A DNA stretch of 7,058 nucleotides from Micrococcaceae bacterium UBA7136 (lineage in GTDB: Bacteria > Actinomycetota > Actinomycetes > Actinomycetales > Micrococcaceae). How positions within the stretch are numbered: position 1 is the first letter of the stretch; every line of letters starts with the position of its first letter. Of this stretch, positions 1-5,537 are shown one piece after another. The position numbers and the translations under genes are program-made. Below the pieces are notes generated by a model. That model had not been told where the DNA came from. It saw nothing but the letters and a program-made list of their open reading frames with translations, and ran no database searches. The stretch is taken from NCBI GenBank assembly GCA_002492045.1, contig DKXC01000123.1, forward strand, positions 1 through 7,058, in the 5' to 3' direction.

Positions 1-72
1 GTTCCAGCGGCGGGTCTGGTGGCCGAAGTGAACGCCGGAATCCAGCAGCTGACGCATAGTTACGACGGGCAT
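1..72 (-). CDS. rpsB: 30S ribosomal protein S2, N-terminal fragment (runs off the left edge)
   Basis: The minus strand from the ATG at 72-70 reads 24 codons beginning MPVVTMRQLLDSGVHFGHQT and then RRWN, which is the characteristic start of bacterial ribosomal protein S2 (actinobacterial flavour). S2 binds the head/platform of the 30S subunit and is needed for S1 docking and translation initiation. A good Shine-Dalgarno (AAAGGAGA, 77-84, minus strand) lies 4-5 nt upstream and fixes the start. The gene continues beyond base 1; by family knowledge tsf (EF-Ts) normally follows it. It is divergent from the M23 gene at 600, an arrangement common in Actinobacteria. Confidence 0.95.
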   Translation of the reverse strand, partial: MPVVTMRQLLDSGVHFGHQTRRWN

Positions 73-272
73 GTCGTCTCCTTTAATGTTTTTGGTGCCG
101 GGCGGGCCCCTGATTCCAGGCTAACCGCGCCGCGCGCATAGTAGTTATCGGTTTACATTGGAGTTTTGAGGGGCAGGCCCTCACTCCCCTGCTAGGACTC
201 AGGTTGACTAGCTGGAGTAGCTGGTCTTCCGGCAGCCCCTGACCGGTCTAAAACCGGACCGAAGGTGCTGCT

Positions 273-299
273 GGCAGGTACCGGTGAAAGCTACCTGCC
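273..299. repeat. Perfect 8-bp hairpin with 11-nt loop
   Basis: GGCAGGTA (273-280) is the exact reverse complement of TACCTGCC (292-299), with loop ccggtgaaagc. It can form in RNA from either strand. On the plus strand it is followed by only three T's, so it is at best a weak terminator. The 3' half belongs to a 13-mer repeated 50 bp downstream (335-347), so the 5' arm has a second possible partner. Confidence 0.75.
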
Positions 300-347
300 T
301 TTGCCCTAGGCGATGTCAGTCCAGGGTTTCTATCTGAAAGCTACCTG
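285..347. repeat. Direct repeat pair, 13-mer, 50 bp apart (285-297 and 335-347)
   Basis: The 13-mer tgaaagctacctg is present twice, with starts exactly 50 bases apart. The first copy forms the loop edge and 3' arm of the hairpin at 273-299. The second copy carries the same TACCTG (342-347) and can pair with the same upstream CAGGTA. Confidence 0.8.
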
Positions 348-379
348 GCGGAACCCCATGTAAGGAGGGCTCCTTCTGT

Positions 380-405
380 TCACCTGCCCTCAAGGGGCCT
401 GGTGA
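380..405. repeat. Two-step hairpin in the M23/rpsB intergenic region
   Basis: TCACC (380-384) pairs with GGTGA (401-405). Inside it GCCC (386-389) pairs with GGGC (395-398) around loop tcaag. A small internal loop (t385 against c399-t400) separates the two stems. It lies just after another short hairpin at 362-375. No T-run follows on the plus strand, so it looks more like leader structure than an intrinsic terminator. Its function is unknown. Confidence 0.55.
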
Positions 406-588
406 GCAAACTGCAAGGCATAACTATACCGTATGGTTTGGCCTTAAGTCACCCTATTTTCTGGGGCTCTTTCTGTCTCTATTTATCCCAAGCCCCTCCT
501 GAAAAGAAGAGGGTCTTGACGTCTCTAGGTATGAGGGGCCAGACTGGTGGAGTAACCGCTGGGGCCGCAAGGTAAGGGAGAAACACCC

Positions 589-594
589 AGGAGG
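589..594 (+). promoter_or_regulatory. Ribosome binding site that fixes the GTG start of the M23 gene
   Basis: AGGAGG sits 5 nt upstream of the GTG at 600-602. The only nearby ATG (codon 13, 636-638) would cut into the positively charged n-region of the signal peptide and has no comparable site, so the GTG is preferred. Confidence 0.75.
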
Positions 595-599
595 TTGCT

Positions 600-1178
600 G
601 TGCTCTCTTCTTTTGCTTGTCTGCTGCCCCTAAAAATGGGCAGACGCTTAGCTGGCACTTTCCTACTCTGCCTGCTTGTCTTACTTTTTCTGCTGCCTTC
701 TAGCCTGGCTAACCCTAGGGCTAGCTGGCGGCCCCCGGTGGAAGGTCAGCTTCAGGTGCTGACCCCTTTTGAGCAGCCTGCTGCCCGCTGGGCCTCCGGC
801 CACCGCGGGGTCGATCTAGCATTGGAACCTGGCCAGGCCATTGTGGCACCAGCTGAGGGCCGGGTGATTTTTTCAGGACGGGTGGTAGACCGGCAGGTGC
901 TGACCTTAGAACATCCGGACGGCCGTAGGTCCTCTTTCGAGCCGGTCACTGACTCTTTACCGGTGGGTAGCCAGGTGCAGGCCGGGCAGCTTCTTGCCCG
1001 GCTTGACCCTGAGATAGAGCACTGCTCCCCCAGTTTTTGCCTGCACTGGGGCCTGCGGGAGCCCTCAGATGACCCCCAGCAGGCCAGAAGGGGGCTGGCT
1101 TATACCAATCCCCTTCTGTTGCTGGGCTTAGAGGAGCCCAGCGTCCTACTGCCTGTCGGCCCAGATTTTGGGGCTTAG
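600..1178 (+). CDS. Secreted M23-family (LytM-like) protein, catalytically degenerate
   Basis: 192 residues. A basic segment (KMGRR, 12-16) and a leucine-rich core (18-33) form a signal peptide, with likely cleavage after SLA (about residue 37). The rest is one compact peptidase M23 domain. It has the first zinc motif GHRGVD (H68, D72), the beta-hairpin glycines (GQAIVAPAEGRVIFSG, 78-93), and the end motif CLHWG (147-151). M23 enzymes cut peptide cross-links of peptidoglycan using H and D from HxxxD plus the second H of HxH (H149 here) as zinc ligands. In this protein the first, catalytic H of HxH is Cys147, and the usual Tyr-x-His catalytic position reads SSFEPV (E114). Zinc ligands are therefore kept, but both catalytic histidines seem to be lost. 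This form is familiar among actinobacterial proteins encoded beside rpsB, so I infer a regulatory or peptidoglycan-binding role rather than robust hydrolysis. The GTG start has a strong RBS. The gene's stop overlaps that of the convergent protease. Confidence 0.88.
   Translation: MLSSFACLLPLKMGRRLAGTFLLCLLVLLFLLPSSLANPRASWRPPVEGQLQVLTPFEQPAARWASGHRGVDLALEPGQAIVAPAEGRVIFSGRVVDRQVLTLEHPDGRRSSFEPVTDSLPVGSQVQAGQLLARLDPEIEHCSPSFCLHWGLREPSDDPQQARRGLAYTNPLLLLGLEEPSVLLPVGPDFGA
1121..1142 (-). terminator. Perfect 8-bp hairpin inside the M23 gene, possible terminator for the protease transcript
   Basis: GCTGGGCT (1121-1128) and AGCCCAGC (1135-1142) are perfect complements around a 6-nt loop. On the minus strand the hairpin starts about 32 nt beyond the protease stop codon, where a terminator is expected. 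There is no intergenic space for one because the two genes overlap at their stops. It lacks a U-tract (AACAGAAG follows), so the call is tentative. It also encodes part of the M23 C-terminus, which could explain it by chance. Confidence 0.4.
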
Positions 1179-3319
1179 CGGATTCGTTTCACCCCGTCAG
1201 CAGCCCTCCATCGCAGGACTGCGCCGCTGGAGAAATGGACTGTTACTGAACCATCTGCTTGGGCCGTCTCATCAGTACTAGGGAATCCTAGCGACGACGT
1301 GTAACCATTGTTAACCCAGTACTGGTGGATGCCGCCACCAGCGACTAGCTTCTTAGTTCCGGCAGCTGGTGACCAGACAAATAGGGTGCTTCCGCCAGAA
1401 GAAGTAGTGAATCGTTGCTGGGCACCACCACCAGTGATAGCCTCTTCATCCATATCAGGGAAACCGTAACGTCCAGCTCCACCTTCAGCGGTAAAACGAT
1501 GGCCGATAGCGCCAGCTTCCCAGACCACATGCGTCCGATGGTGCCGAGGAGTCCAATAAAAGGCATGACGACACCCATCCGCCAAAGCAAACTTCTGCAT
1601 CGCACCACCAGCGATAGCAGTTTCAGCCAAGACTGGGTAACCGTACCTGTTCTCGTAGCCACCGGCTCGGTACCTAGCCCCGATAGTGCCTGAAAAATTC
1701 ACGGGGTGGGCACCGGTGCGAGAGGTCCAGTAGATAGTGACATTACGCGAAAAGTTCTGCCCAGCTCCCCCGTCACGCAGGGGAAATTCAGCGCTTATAG
1801 GGACCCCAAAAGTAGCAGCTGCTCCGTGCGCGTAGTAGTAGGCCCCAATAGCTCCAATCAGTGGAAAGCCCCGGGTATCAGCTACAGCTGCAACTGCACG
1901 AGGAGCATTCACGAAACGATAACCGTTAACATTCGTGCCAGTATTTTTCAGAATAGAACGAATTTCTTCTACGCTGAGCTTGGGGTTACGCTCCTTCATC
2001 ATGGCAACAATGCCAGAGACATGCGGGGCCGCCATCGAGGTACCGTTCAAAGGGCCATACCCGGGCCCTACCTGCCGGTAAGCACCGGTATTGACCGTAG
2101 ACCAGACGTCAGAACCAGCCGCGCCACCGGGAGCAAGCACATCAAGCATAGGGCCCCAGTTAGAGTAACGAGTCATGGCGTTTCCGTTAGCAGTTGCGCC
2201 CACCACAATAGCGCCCCGGCAGTTAGCAGGCGAAGTACCCGCTGCGTTCGCCCCGAAATTCCCGGCCGAAGCAATTACGGGCACGTTTCGCGCATGGGCT
2301 GCATTGATAGCATCCTGTAGAACCTTAGGGCAGGTAGCGGAATAGAATCCCTCAGAGTAGTTAACAACATGGGCAGGAGTTGGGTTCTTAGGGGCCCCAG
2401 GGACAGGAACCCCAGCGCTCCAGGCAATACCGGCGGCCTGGTCAGAGGTATAGGCTCGCCCATTAACACCCATAATCCTTGAATGCTGAATCTGGGCATT
2501 AGGTGCGACGCCAGCAACACCAAGACCATTGTCACTTGAGGCTGCCGCAATTCCAGCTACATGGGTACCGTGCCACATAGATCGGGGAACCTGAGGGCCC
2601 CAATCGCCCTCATCATTAGGGTTAGAATCCCAGCCGTCGCCATCTCGGCTTTGATCTGCTGACACGAAATCGTATCCGGGTAAAGTCTTAGAAGCTAAAT
2701 CTGGGTGCCAGGTCTGTCCGGTATCAGCAATACCAATGATGATTCCTTGACCAGTAGCGTATTTCCAGGCTCCAGGCGCATCAACAGCCCGCATATTCCA
2801 CTGGTGACTAGCAAAATAAGGATCGTTCGGCGGGTTTCTGGGGATGGATGCCTGCCCAGCCGTAATAATGAGATCCGGTTCAGCGTATTCCACTTCAGGT
2901 CGCTCAGCTAAAAGTTCAAGCACCTGATCCTGTTCACCCGGATTAATCATTTCTTTGAGGTCCACCACTTGGGCCTCTTCAACTGTTTCGTGGGAGATTT
3001 CAGCAGTCTCTATAAGGTCAGTAGCCTCTGCCACTTGAGTCAGAATCTCAGCCTGCTCCGCTTCATCTACTTCATCCTTAAACTTCACCACCAAGCGGTC
3101 TGTCTTTTCCTCCACATGTGGCTGATAGTGAGTGCTGGCTTCTCCAGCAGCACCAGCCTCGGGACCGCCCAGCACCTGACCTTGAGCACTAACATCATCT
3201 AAATTCACCCCGTAGGGGGCAGCCTGGCTAGGAGTAGGCAGACCTGCACATAAAAAGCCCGTGGCCAGCACCAAAGAAGAGGTACCCGCCACGGACTTCA
3301 GAAAGGATGAAGAAACCAT
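1175..3319 (-). CDS. Secreted subtilisin-like (S8) serine protease with I9-type propeptide and four LGFP repeats
   Basis: 714 residues. A signal peptide (1-33, likely cut at SQA|AP) is followed by an inhibitor I9-like propeptide (about 73-153). The S8 catalytic domain (about 185-480) has Asp199 (IADTG), His250 (WHGTHVAG), oxyanion Asn354 (ASAGN) and Ser428 (NGTSMAAPHVSG), so all catalytic residues are present. Cys330 and Cys367 are placed as in the conserved disulfide of many secreted bacterial S8 proteases. The C-terminus (491-714) holds four LGFP-type repeats. Each has an Ile (491, 546, 605, 664) exactly 13 residues before its motif: FGVP 504, YGYP 559, YGFP 618, LGFP 677. LGFP repeats are associated with cell-wall attachment, so I expect a wall-held extracellular protease activated by propeptide removal. 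No LPXTG tail is present. The ATG at 3319 has GAGGGAG (3325-3331) 5 nt upstream. Sampled stretches are about 50-53% GC, lower than the glycosyltransferase gene. The substrate is unknown. Confidence 0.95.
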   Translation of the reverse strand: MVSSSFLKSVAGTSSLVLATGFLCAGLPTPSQAAPYGVNLDDVSAQGQVLGGPEAGAAGEASTHYQPHVEEKTDRLVVKFKDEVDEAEQAEILTQVAEATDLIETAEISHETVEEAQVVDLKEMINPGEQDQVLELLAERPEVEYAEPDLIITAGQASIPRNPPNDPYFASHQWNMRAVDAPGAWKYATGQGIIIGIADTGQTWHPDLASKTLPGYDFVSADQSRDGDGWDSNPNDEGDWGPQVPRSMWHGTHVAGIAAASSDNGLGVAGVAPNAQIQHSRIMGVNGRAYTSDQAAGIAWSAGVPVPGAPKNPTPAHVVNYSEGFYSATCPKVLQDAINAAHARNVPVIASAGNFGANAAGTSPANCRGAIVVGATANGNAMTRYSNWGPMLDVLAPGGAAGSDVWSTVNTGAYRQVGPGYGPLNGTSMAAPHVSGIVAMMKERNPKLSVEEIRSILKNTGTNVNGYRFVNAPRAVAAVADTRGFPLIGAIGAYYYAHGAAATFGVPISAEFPLRDGGAGQNFSRNVTIYWTSRTGAHPVNFSGTIGARYRAGGYENRYGYPVLAETAIAGGAMQKFALADGCRHAFYWTPRHHRTHVVWEAGAIGHRFTAEGGAGRYGFPDMDEEAITGGGAQQRFTTSSGGSTLFVWSPAAGTKKLVAGGGIHQYWVNNGYTSSLGFPSTDETAQADGSVTVHFSSGAVLRWRAADGVKRIR

Positions 3320-3337
3320 TCCAACTCCCTCAATAGC

Positions 3338-3357
3338 ATGTGTATTCCACTACACAT
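3338..3357. promoter_or_regulatory. Perfect 7-bp inverted repeat upstream of the S8 protease gene (operator or 5'-UTR hairpin candidate)
   Basis: ATGTGTA (3338-3344) and TACACAT (3351-3357) are exact complements around ttccac. The element ends 18 nt before the protease ATG, just upstream of its RBS. The layout (inverted arms, 6-bp centre) resembles a dimeric repressor site or a TGT-N-ACA type operator. It is two bases too wide for the actinobacterial GlxR/CRP consensus. As RNA it would be an AU-rich hairpin next to the RBS. A -10-like TATGCT lies just upstream on the minus strand, with no good -35. Confidence 0.5.
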
Positions 3358-3399
3358 CCTAAAGCATAAGAGAGTTATTTCTGGCTAAAGTCTTCAGTT

Positions 3400-4404
3400 T
3401 TAGAGAGCTACCGGAGTAACCTGCCCGGTCTGCTCAGACCAGACCAGCAGAAGCTGCTTGCCGTCCTCGCCCTGGAAGAGTTGCTGGCTACCGCCCTCTA
3501 CCGCGTACTCCCGCCCCTGGGGCAGGCCCAGAGTCTCAGAACCATCATTCTGATAGTAGTAGGAACCGATAGGACCCGAGAGCAGGGGATCCACCTTATT
3601 CAGGGCTTCCTCCAGGATGGAGGGGAAGTCGTAGCGGTAGTGATCCATGCCGGGAATCTCGGTTAAGAAGGTGTCCTGGTAGCCGGCTGCGGTATAGATG
3701 GAATAACCGCGCTGAGCAGCATTGTAGGCAGACCAGTCAGCGGTACCTGCCAGGTTCTTGCCGTCCAGGTCTCCAACATACCAGTGGAAGGAGAAGTTGC
3801 TCTGAGCTGCCAGGCTAGGCAGGGTCTGCATACCGTTGGTGTTGCCACCACCTACCATGATGGAGCCACCACCGATGCGCCAGGAATCCTGACGGTCAGC
3901 GCCCAGCTCAAAGCCGGTAATTTCGGCACCACCAGAGTGGCCAACAGTCCAAACGTTAGTGCGGTCAATACCGTACTTATCCATGAAGTCATTGGCGAAA
4001 GACCGGAACCAGTCGCCGTTGCCGTTAAGATCCTCGTGCCAGGTGATGCCGCGGGTTTCGGCGTCCTGATCGGGAGAAATAACAGGCACGAAGAGCATGT
4101 TGTGCTCGCTGGCTACCTGGGCCATGCCCAGCAGCTGGCTATTGGAAGGATTGTAGACCTTGGACTGGCTGGTGGTGAAGTAGTCACCGTCCAGGTAGAA
4201 GACCACACCGACGGGCTGGTCCCAGTCGATGTTTTCGGCGTAGAGGTGGTAGTAGGAGGTCTGGCCCTGGGCGGTGTAGGGCACGAAGTTCTGGCGTAGC
4301 TCTTCCTCAGCAGATGCCGGTGCCTGGACGGCAGTCAGCAGGGAGCCTGCTAGCAGGAGGGAGGTTAGGCTGGATACAGCCAGCTTCTTAGGCGAAAAGG
4401 CCAT
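3400..4404 (-). CDS. Secreted alpha/beta-hydrolase (esterase-like) with one C-terminal LGFP repeat
   Basis: 334 residues from the ATG at 4404. An in-frame GTG at 4488 would add 28 residues, but it lacks a convincing RBS and would bury the signal peptide. From the chosen start the protein begins with a classic signal peptide (KK at 6-7, hydrophobic core 9-25, cut at ASA|EEE after 32). The alpha/beta-hydrolase fold shows a nucleophile elbow GHSGG (Ser157). Probable acid and base are Asp212 or Asp214 (GDLDG) and His255 (GMDHYRYD). The pattern recalls PHB-depolymerase or feruloyl-esterase-like secreted hydrolases, but the substrate cannot be read. The C-terminal 56 residues are one LGFP-type module: IGSYYY (279-284), then LGLP (292-295), then a phenylalanine and VW, matching the first module of the neighbouring protease. 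The RBS is weak (AAGAGA about 8 nt or AAGGA 15 nt upstream). The protease gene follows 80 bp downstream on the same strand with no strong terminator between, so co-transcription is possible. Confidence 0.82.
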   Translation of the reverse strand: MAFSPKKLAVSSLTSLLLAGSLLTAVQAPASAEEELRQNFVPYTAQGQTSYYHLYAENIDWDQPVGVVFYLDGDYFTTSQSKVYNPSNSQLLGMAQVASEHNMLFVPVISPDQDAETRGITWHEDLNGNGDWFRSFANDFMDKYGIDRTNVWTVGHSGGAEITGFELGADRQDSWRIGGGSIMVGGGNTNGMQTLPSLAAQSNFSFHWYVGDLDGKNLAGTADWSAYNAAQRGYSIYTAAGYQDTFLTEIPGMDHYRYDFPSILEEALNKVDPLLSGPIGSYYYQNDGSETLGLPQGREYAVEGGSQQLFQGEDGKQLLLVWSEQTGQVTPVAL

Positions 4405-4449
4405 GGGGGTAGTCTCTTTTCCTTGGTGCGAGTAGTGAAATCTTCTGGC

Positions 4450-4470
4450 AATACCTAGGGGGCAGGTATT
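4450..4470. promoter_or_regulatory. Perfect 7-bp inverted repeat upstream of the esterase-like gene
   Basis: AATACCT (4450-4456) and AGGTATT (4464-4470) are exact complements around a 7-nt centre (agggggc). The element lies 45-66 bp upstream of the chosen ATG (4404), in the expected promoter/leader zone. It could be an operator or an RNA hairpin. If translation began at the GTG at 4488 it would be coding, which further argues for the downstream ATG. Its sequence differs from the repeat before the protease gene. Confidence 0.45.
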
Positions 4471-4523
4471 CCTCAGCAAATCTAGCACGCAGCAGGCCCT
4501 CTCCCCTAGGCTTTCATAGCAGC

Positions 4524-4552
4524 TTGACAGTAAGTTTCCTTACGTTCATAGG
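4524..4552 (+). promoter_or_regulatory. Possible plus-strand promoter facing into the 3' end of the sortase gene
   Basis: A consensus -35 TTGACA (4524-4529) is followed after 17 bp by CATAGG (4547-4552), a partial -10. The spacer contains GTAAG-tttc-CTTAC (4530-4543). Transcription would run antisense through the sortase gene. The -10 is poor and no sense gene lies downstream on the plus strand, so this may be chance. The interval 4405-4558 should also hold the minus-strand promoter of the esterase-like gene (TATGAA-like box near 4512-4517), which I cannot pin down. Confidence 0.25.
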
Positions 4553-4558
4553 GGCTTG

Positions 4559-5413
4559 TCAGCCTATCTTCTCAGACTCGGTAGTCACCGGCACCAGGCC
4601 CACCCGCAAATTATCCGTATACGGAAAAAGAAAGGTATTCCCAGCCCCAGAATCCCCCACAAAAGCCCCAGAACAGGTCAGTAGCCAGACCAGTTCCTCG
4701 GCCCCATATTTGGCCCATTCTTCCGGGGTAGCCTCAGCAGACCCCCAGAGCCCGGGATCTGTCTCAGTAGCTCCCTGTTTGATGGTGTCGATGACTGTCA
4801 CCTGGTATTCTCTCGTCACCCCAGCCTCATCGGTAATATAAACATGGGCGCAAGGGTCAATATAGTGCAGCAGCCCCCAGGCTGAGAGCCGATCATTGGG
4901 GTAATCCATATTCACATGCCCAGCTAGCACACTGGCCTTGCCCACCGTCCCCAGAGGGGCGCTGAGGGACGAAAGCAGACCAGAAGGGGCAGAAGGAAAA
5001 CCGGCAGAAAAAGCCCCGGTAGAGAAATAACCGGTGGCCACTCCCCCAACCCCATCAGACAGGGAGGGCACTACCCAGGAACCGGGAGCCGGGGTGACTT
5101 GCCCCAGGGCCTGATCACTGCACTGGGCTGGTTCTACTGTTCGGGCTTTAACCTGCGGGGTAGAGAAAGAGGCGGTCGGGTCTGTAGCCTCAGCCATGAA
5201 ACCGTACTCAGGTTCATAGTAGGTCTCTTCCCCGCCCTCCCAGCTAAAAGTCTCACCGGTAGCTTCGGGATGCCGCAGCTCATAGGGAGCGTAGACTTGG
5301 CCCTCCTTAACCTTCCAGCCACCCGGGCCCAGCAGGTAGGCAGCACCCAGCGCCAGCAAAACTAAGAAGGCCAGGAAGATAAAGACCAGCCCTGACCAGG
5401 TCTTCTTTATCAC
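4559..5413 (-). CDS. Class F-like sortase (cysteine transpeptidase), membrane-anchored
   Basis: 284 residues from the GTG at 5413. One N-terminal membrane helix (about 9-28) follows a short basic IKK, giving a type II membrane protein with the catalytic domain outside. A long linker or extension (about 30-110) precedes the sortase fold. The catalytic triad is visible: His166 (LAGHVNM), Cys247 in WLLTCSG (the family's TLxTC motif) and Arg270 (TDNLRV). The short LTCSGAF...DNLRV ending resembles actinobacterial class F enzymes. Sortases cut LPXTG-type signals and join the protein to the wall precursor. No LPXTG-bearing protein is in this window, so its substrate lies elsewhere. The start is set by a strong RBS; the longer frame up to 5509 would begin inside the tRNA terminator. 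C98 and C188 are extra cysteines that might form a disulfide. The gene is separated from the upstream tRNA by that terminator, so it needs its own promoter, which I did not find. Confidence 0.87.
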   Translation of the reverse strand: MIKKTWSGLVFIFLAFLVLLALGAAYLLGPGGWKVKEGQVYAPYELRHPEATGETFSWEGGEETYYEPEYGFMAEATDPTASFSTPQVKARTVEPAQCSDQALGQVTPAPGSWVVPSLSDGVGGVATGYFSTGAFSAGFPSAPSGLLSSLSAPLGTVGKASVLAGHVNMDYPNDRLSAWGLLHYIDPCAHVYITDEAGVTREYQVTVIDTIKQGATETDPGLWGSAEATPEEWAKYGAEELVWLLTCSGAFVGDSGAGNTFLFPYTDNLRVGLVPVTTESEKIG

Positions 5414-5419
5414 CGCTAG

Positions 5420-5429
5420 CTCCTTCCTT
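5420..5429 (-). promoter_or_regulatory. Strong ribosome binding site deciding the GTG start of the sortase gene
   Basis: AAGGAAGGAG (minus strand) lies 6 nt upstream of the GTG at 5413-5411. The resulting protein starts MIKKTW directly before the membrane helix, as expected. The alternative upstream start (GTG at 5509) has no such site. Confidence 0.8.
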
Positions 5430-5499
5430 GCAGCTATGAAACTGGACAGTAAAAGGAGAACCTGCCCTTTTCGCGCCCTCTGACCTCCAGAAACAAGAA

Positions 5500-5530
5500 C
5501 CCCTCTCACTGTTTAGCCTAGTGAGAGGGG
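5500..5530 (-). terminator. Intrinsic terminator after the tRNA gene (possibly bidirectional)
   Basis: CCCCTCTCACT (5500-5510) and AGTGAGAGGGG (5520-5530) form a perfect 11-bp stem with a 9-nt loop. On the minus strand the stem is followed by TTCTTGTTTC, and it begins 7 nt after the tRNA 3' end. On the plus strand it is followed by gTTTTAG, so it could work both ways. Confidence 0.88.
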
Positions 5531-5537
5531 GTTTTAG

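Larger units (their letters stand above)
73..599. promoter_or_regulatory. Divergent intergenic region rpsB / M23 gene with a run of hairpins
   Basis: I see no convincing gene in these 527 bases. They must hold the leaders and promoters of both divergent genes. Visible structure includes TGAGGG/CCCTCA (167-183), CCGGT/ACCGG (243-257), GGCAGGTA/TACCTGCC (273-299), AAGGA/TCCTT (362-375), a two-step stem at 380-405, and GGGGCT/AGCCCC (463-496). A 13-mer (tgaaagctacctg) occurs at 285-297 and again at 335-347. ACCGG occurs three times between 242 and 285. A TTGACG at 516-521 on the plus strand could be a -35 box for the M23 gene, but the expected -10 position is poor, so I do not call that promoter. 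I looked for the conserved cores of the ydaO (c-di-AMP), cobalamin, SAM and TPP riboswitches and did not recognise any. Confidence 0.6.

Noticed and set aside
73..599. Known riboswitch (ydaO/c-di-AMP, cobalamin, SAM, TPP) upstream of the M23 gene
   Set aside because: Such elements precede wall-hydrolase genes in Actinobacteria, but I could not find their conserved cores in either strand by eye; only generic hairpins are reported.
1706..2320. Open plus-strand frame of 204 codons opposite the protease gene
   Set aside because: It overlaps the S8 catalytic domain with all its active-site motifs; the product has no family features.
3339..3356. GlxR/CRP binding site before the protease gene
   Set aside because: The arms TGTG and CACA are 10 bp apart, against 8 in the consensus, and the inner A/T positions do not match.
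3784..4299. Open plus-strand frame of 171 codons opposite the esterase-like gene
   Set aside because: It is antisense to a well-supported gene, has no recognisable domain, and its valine/glycine-rich composition is typical of the reverse complement of GC-biased codons.
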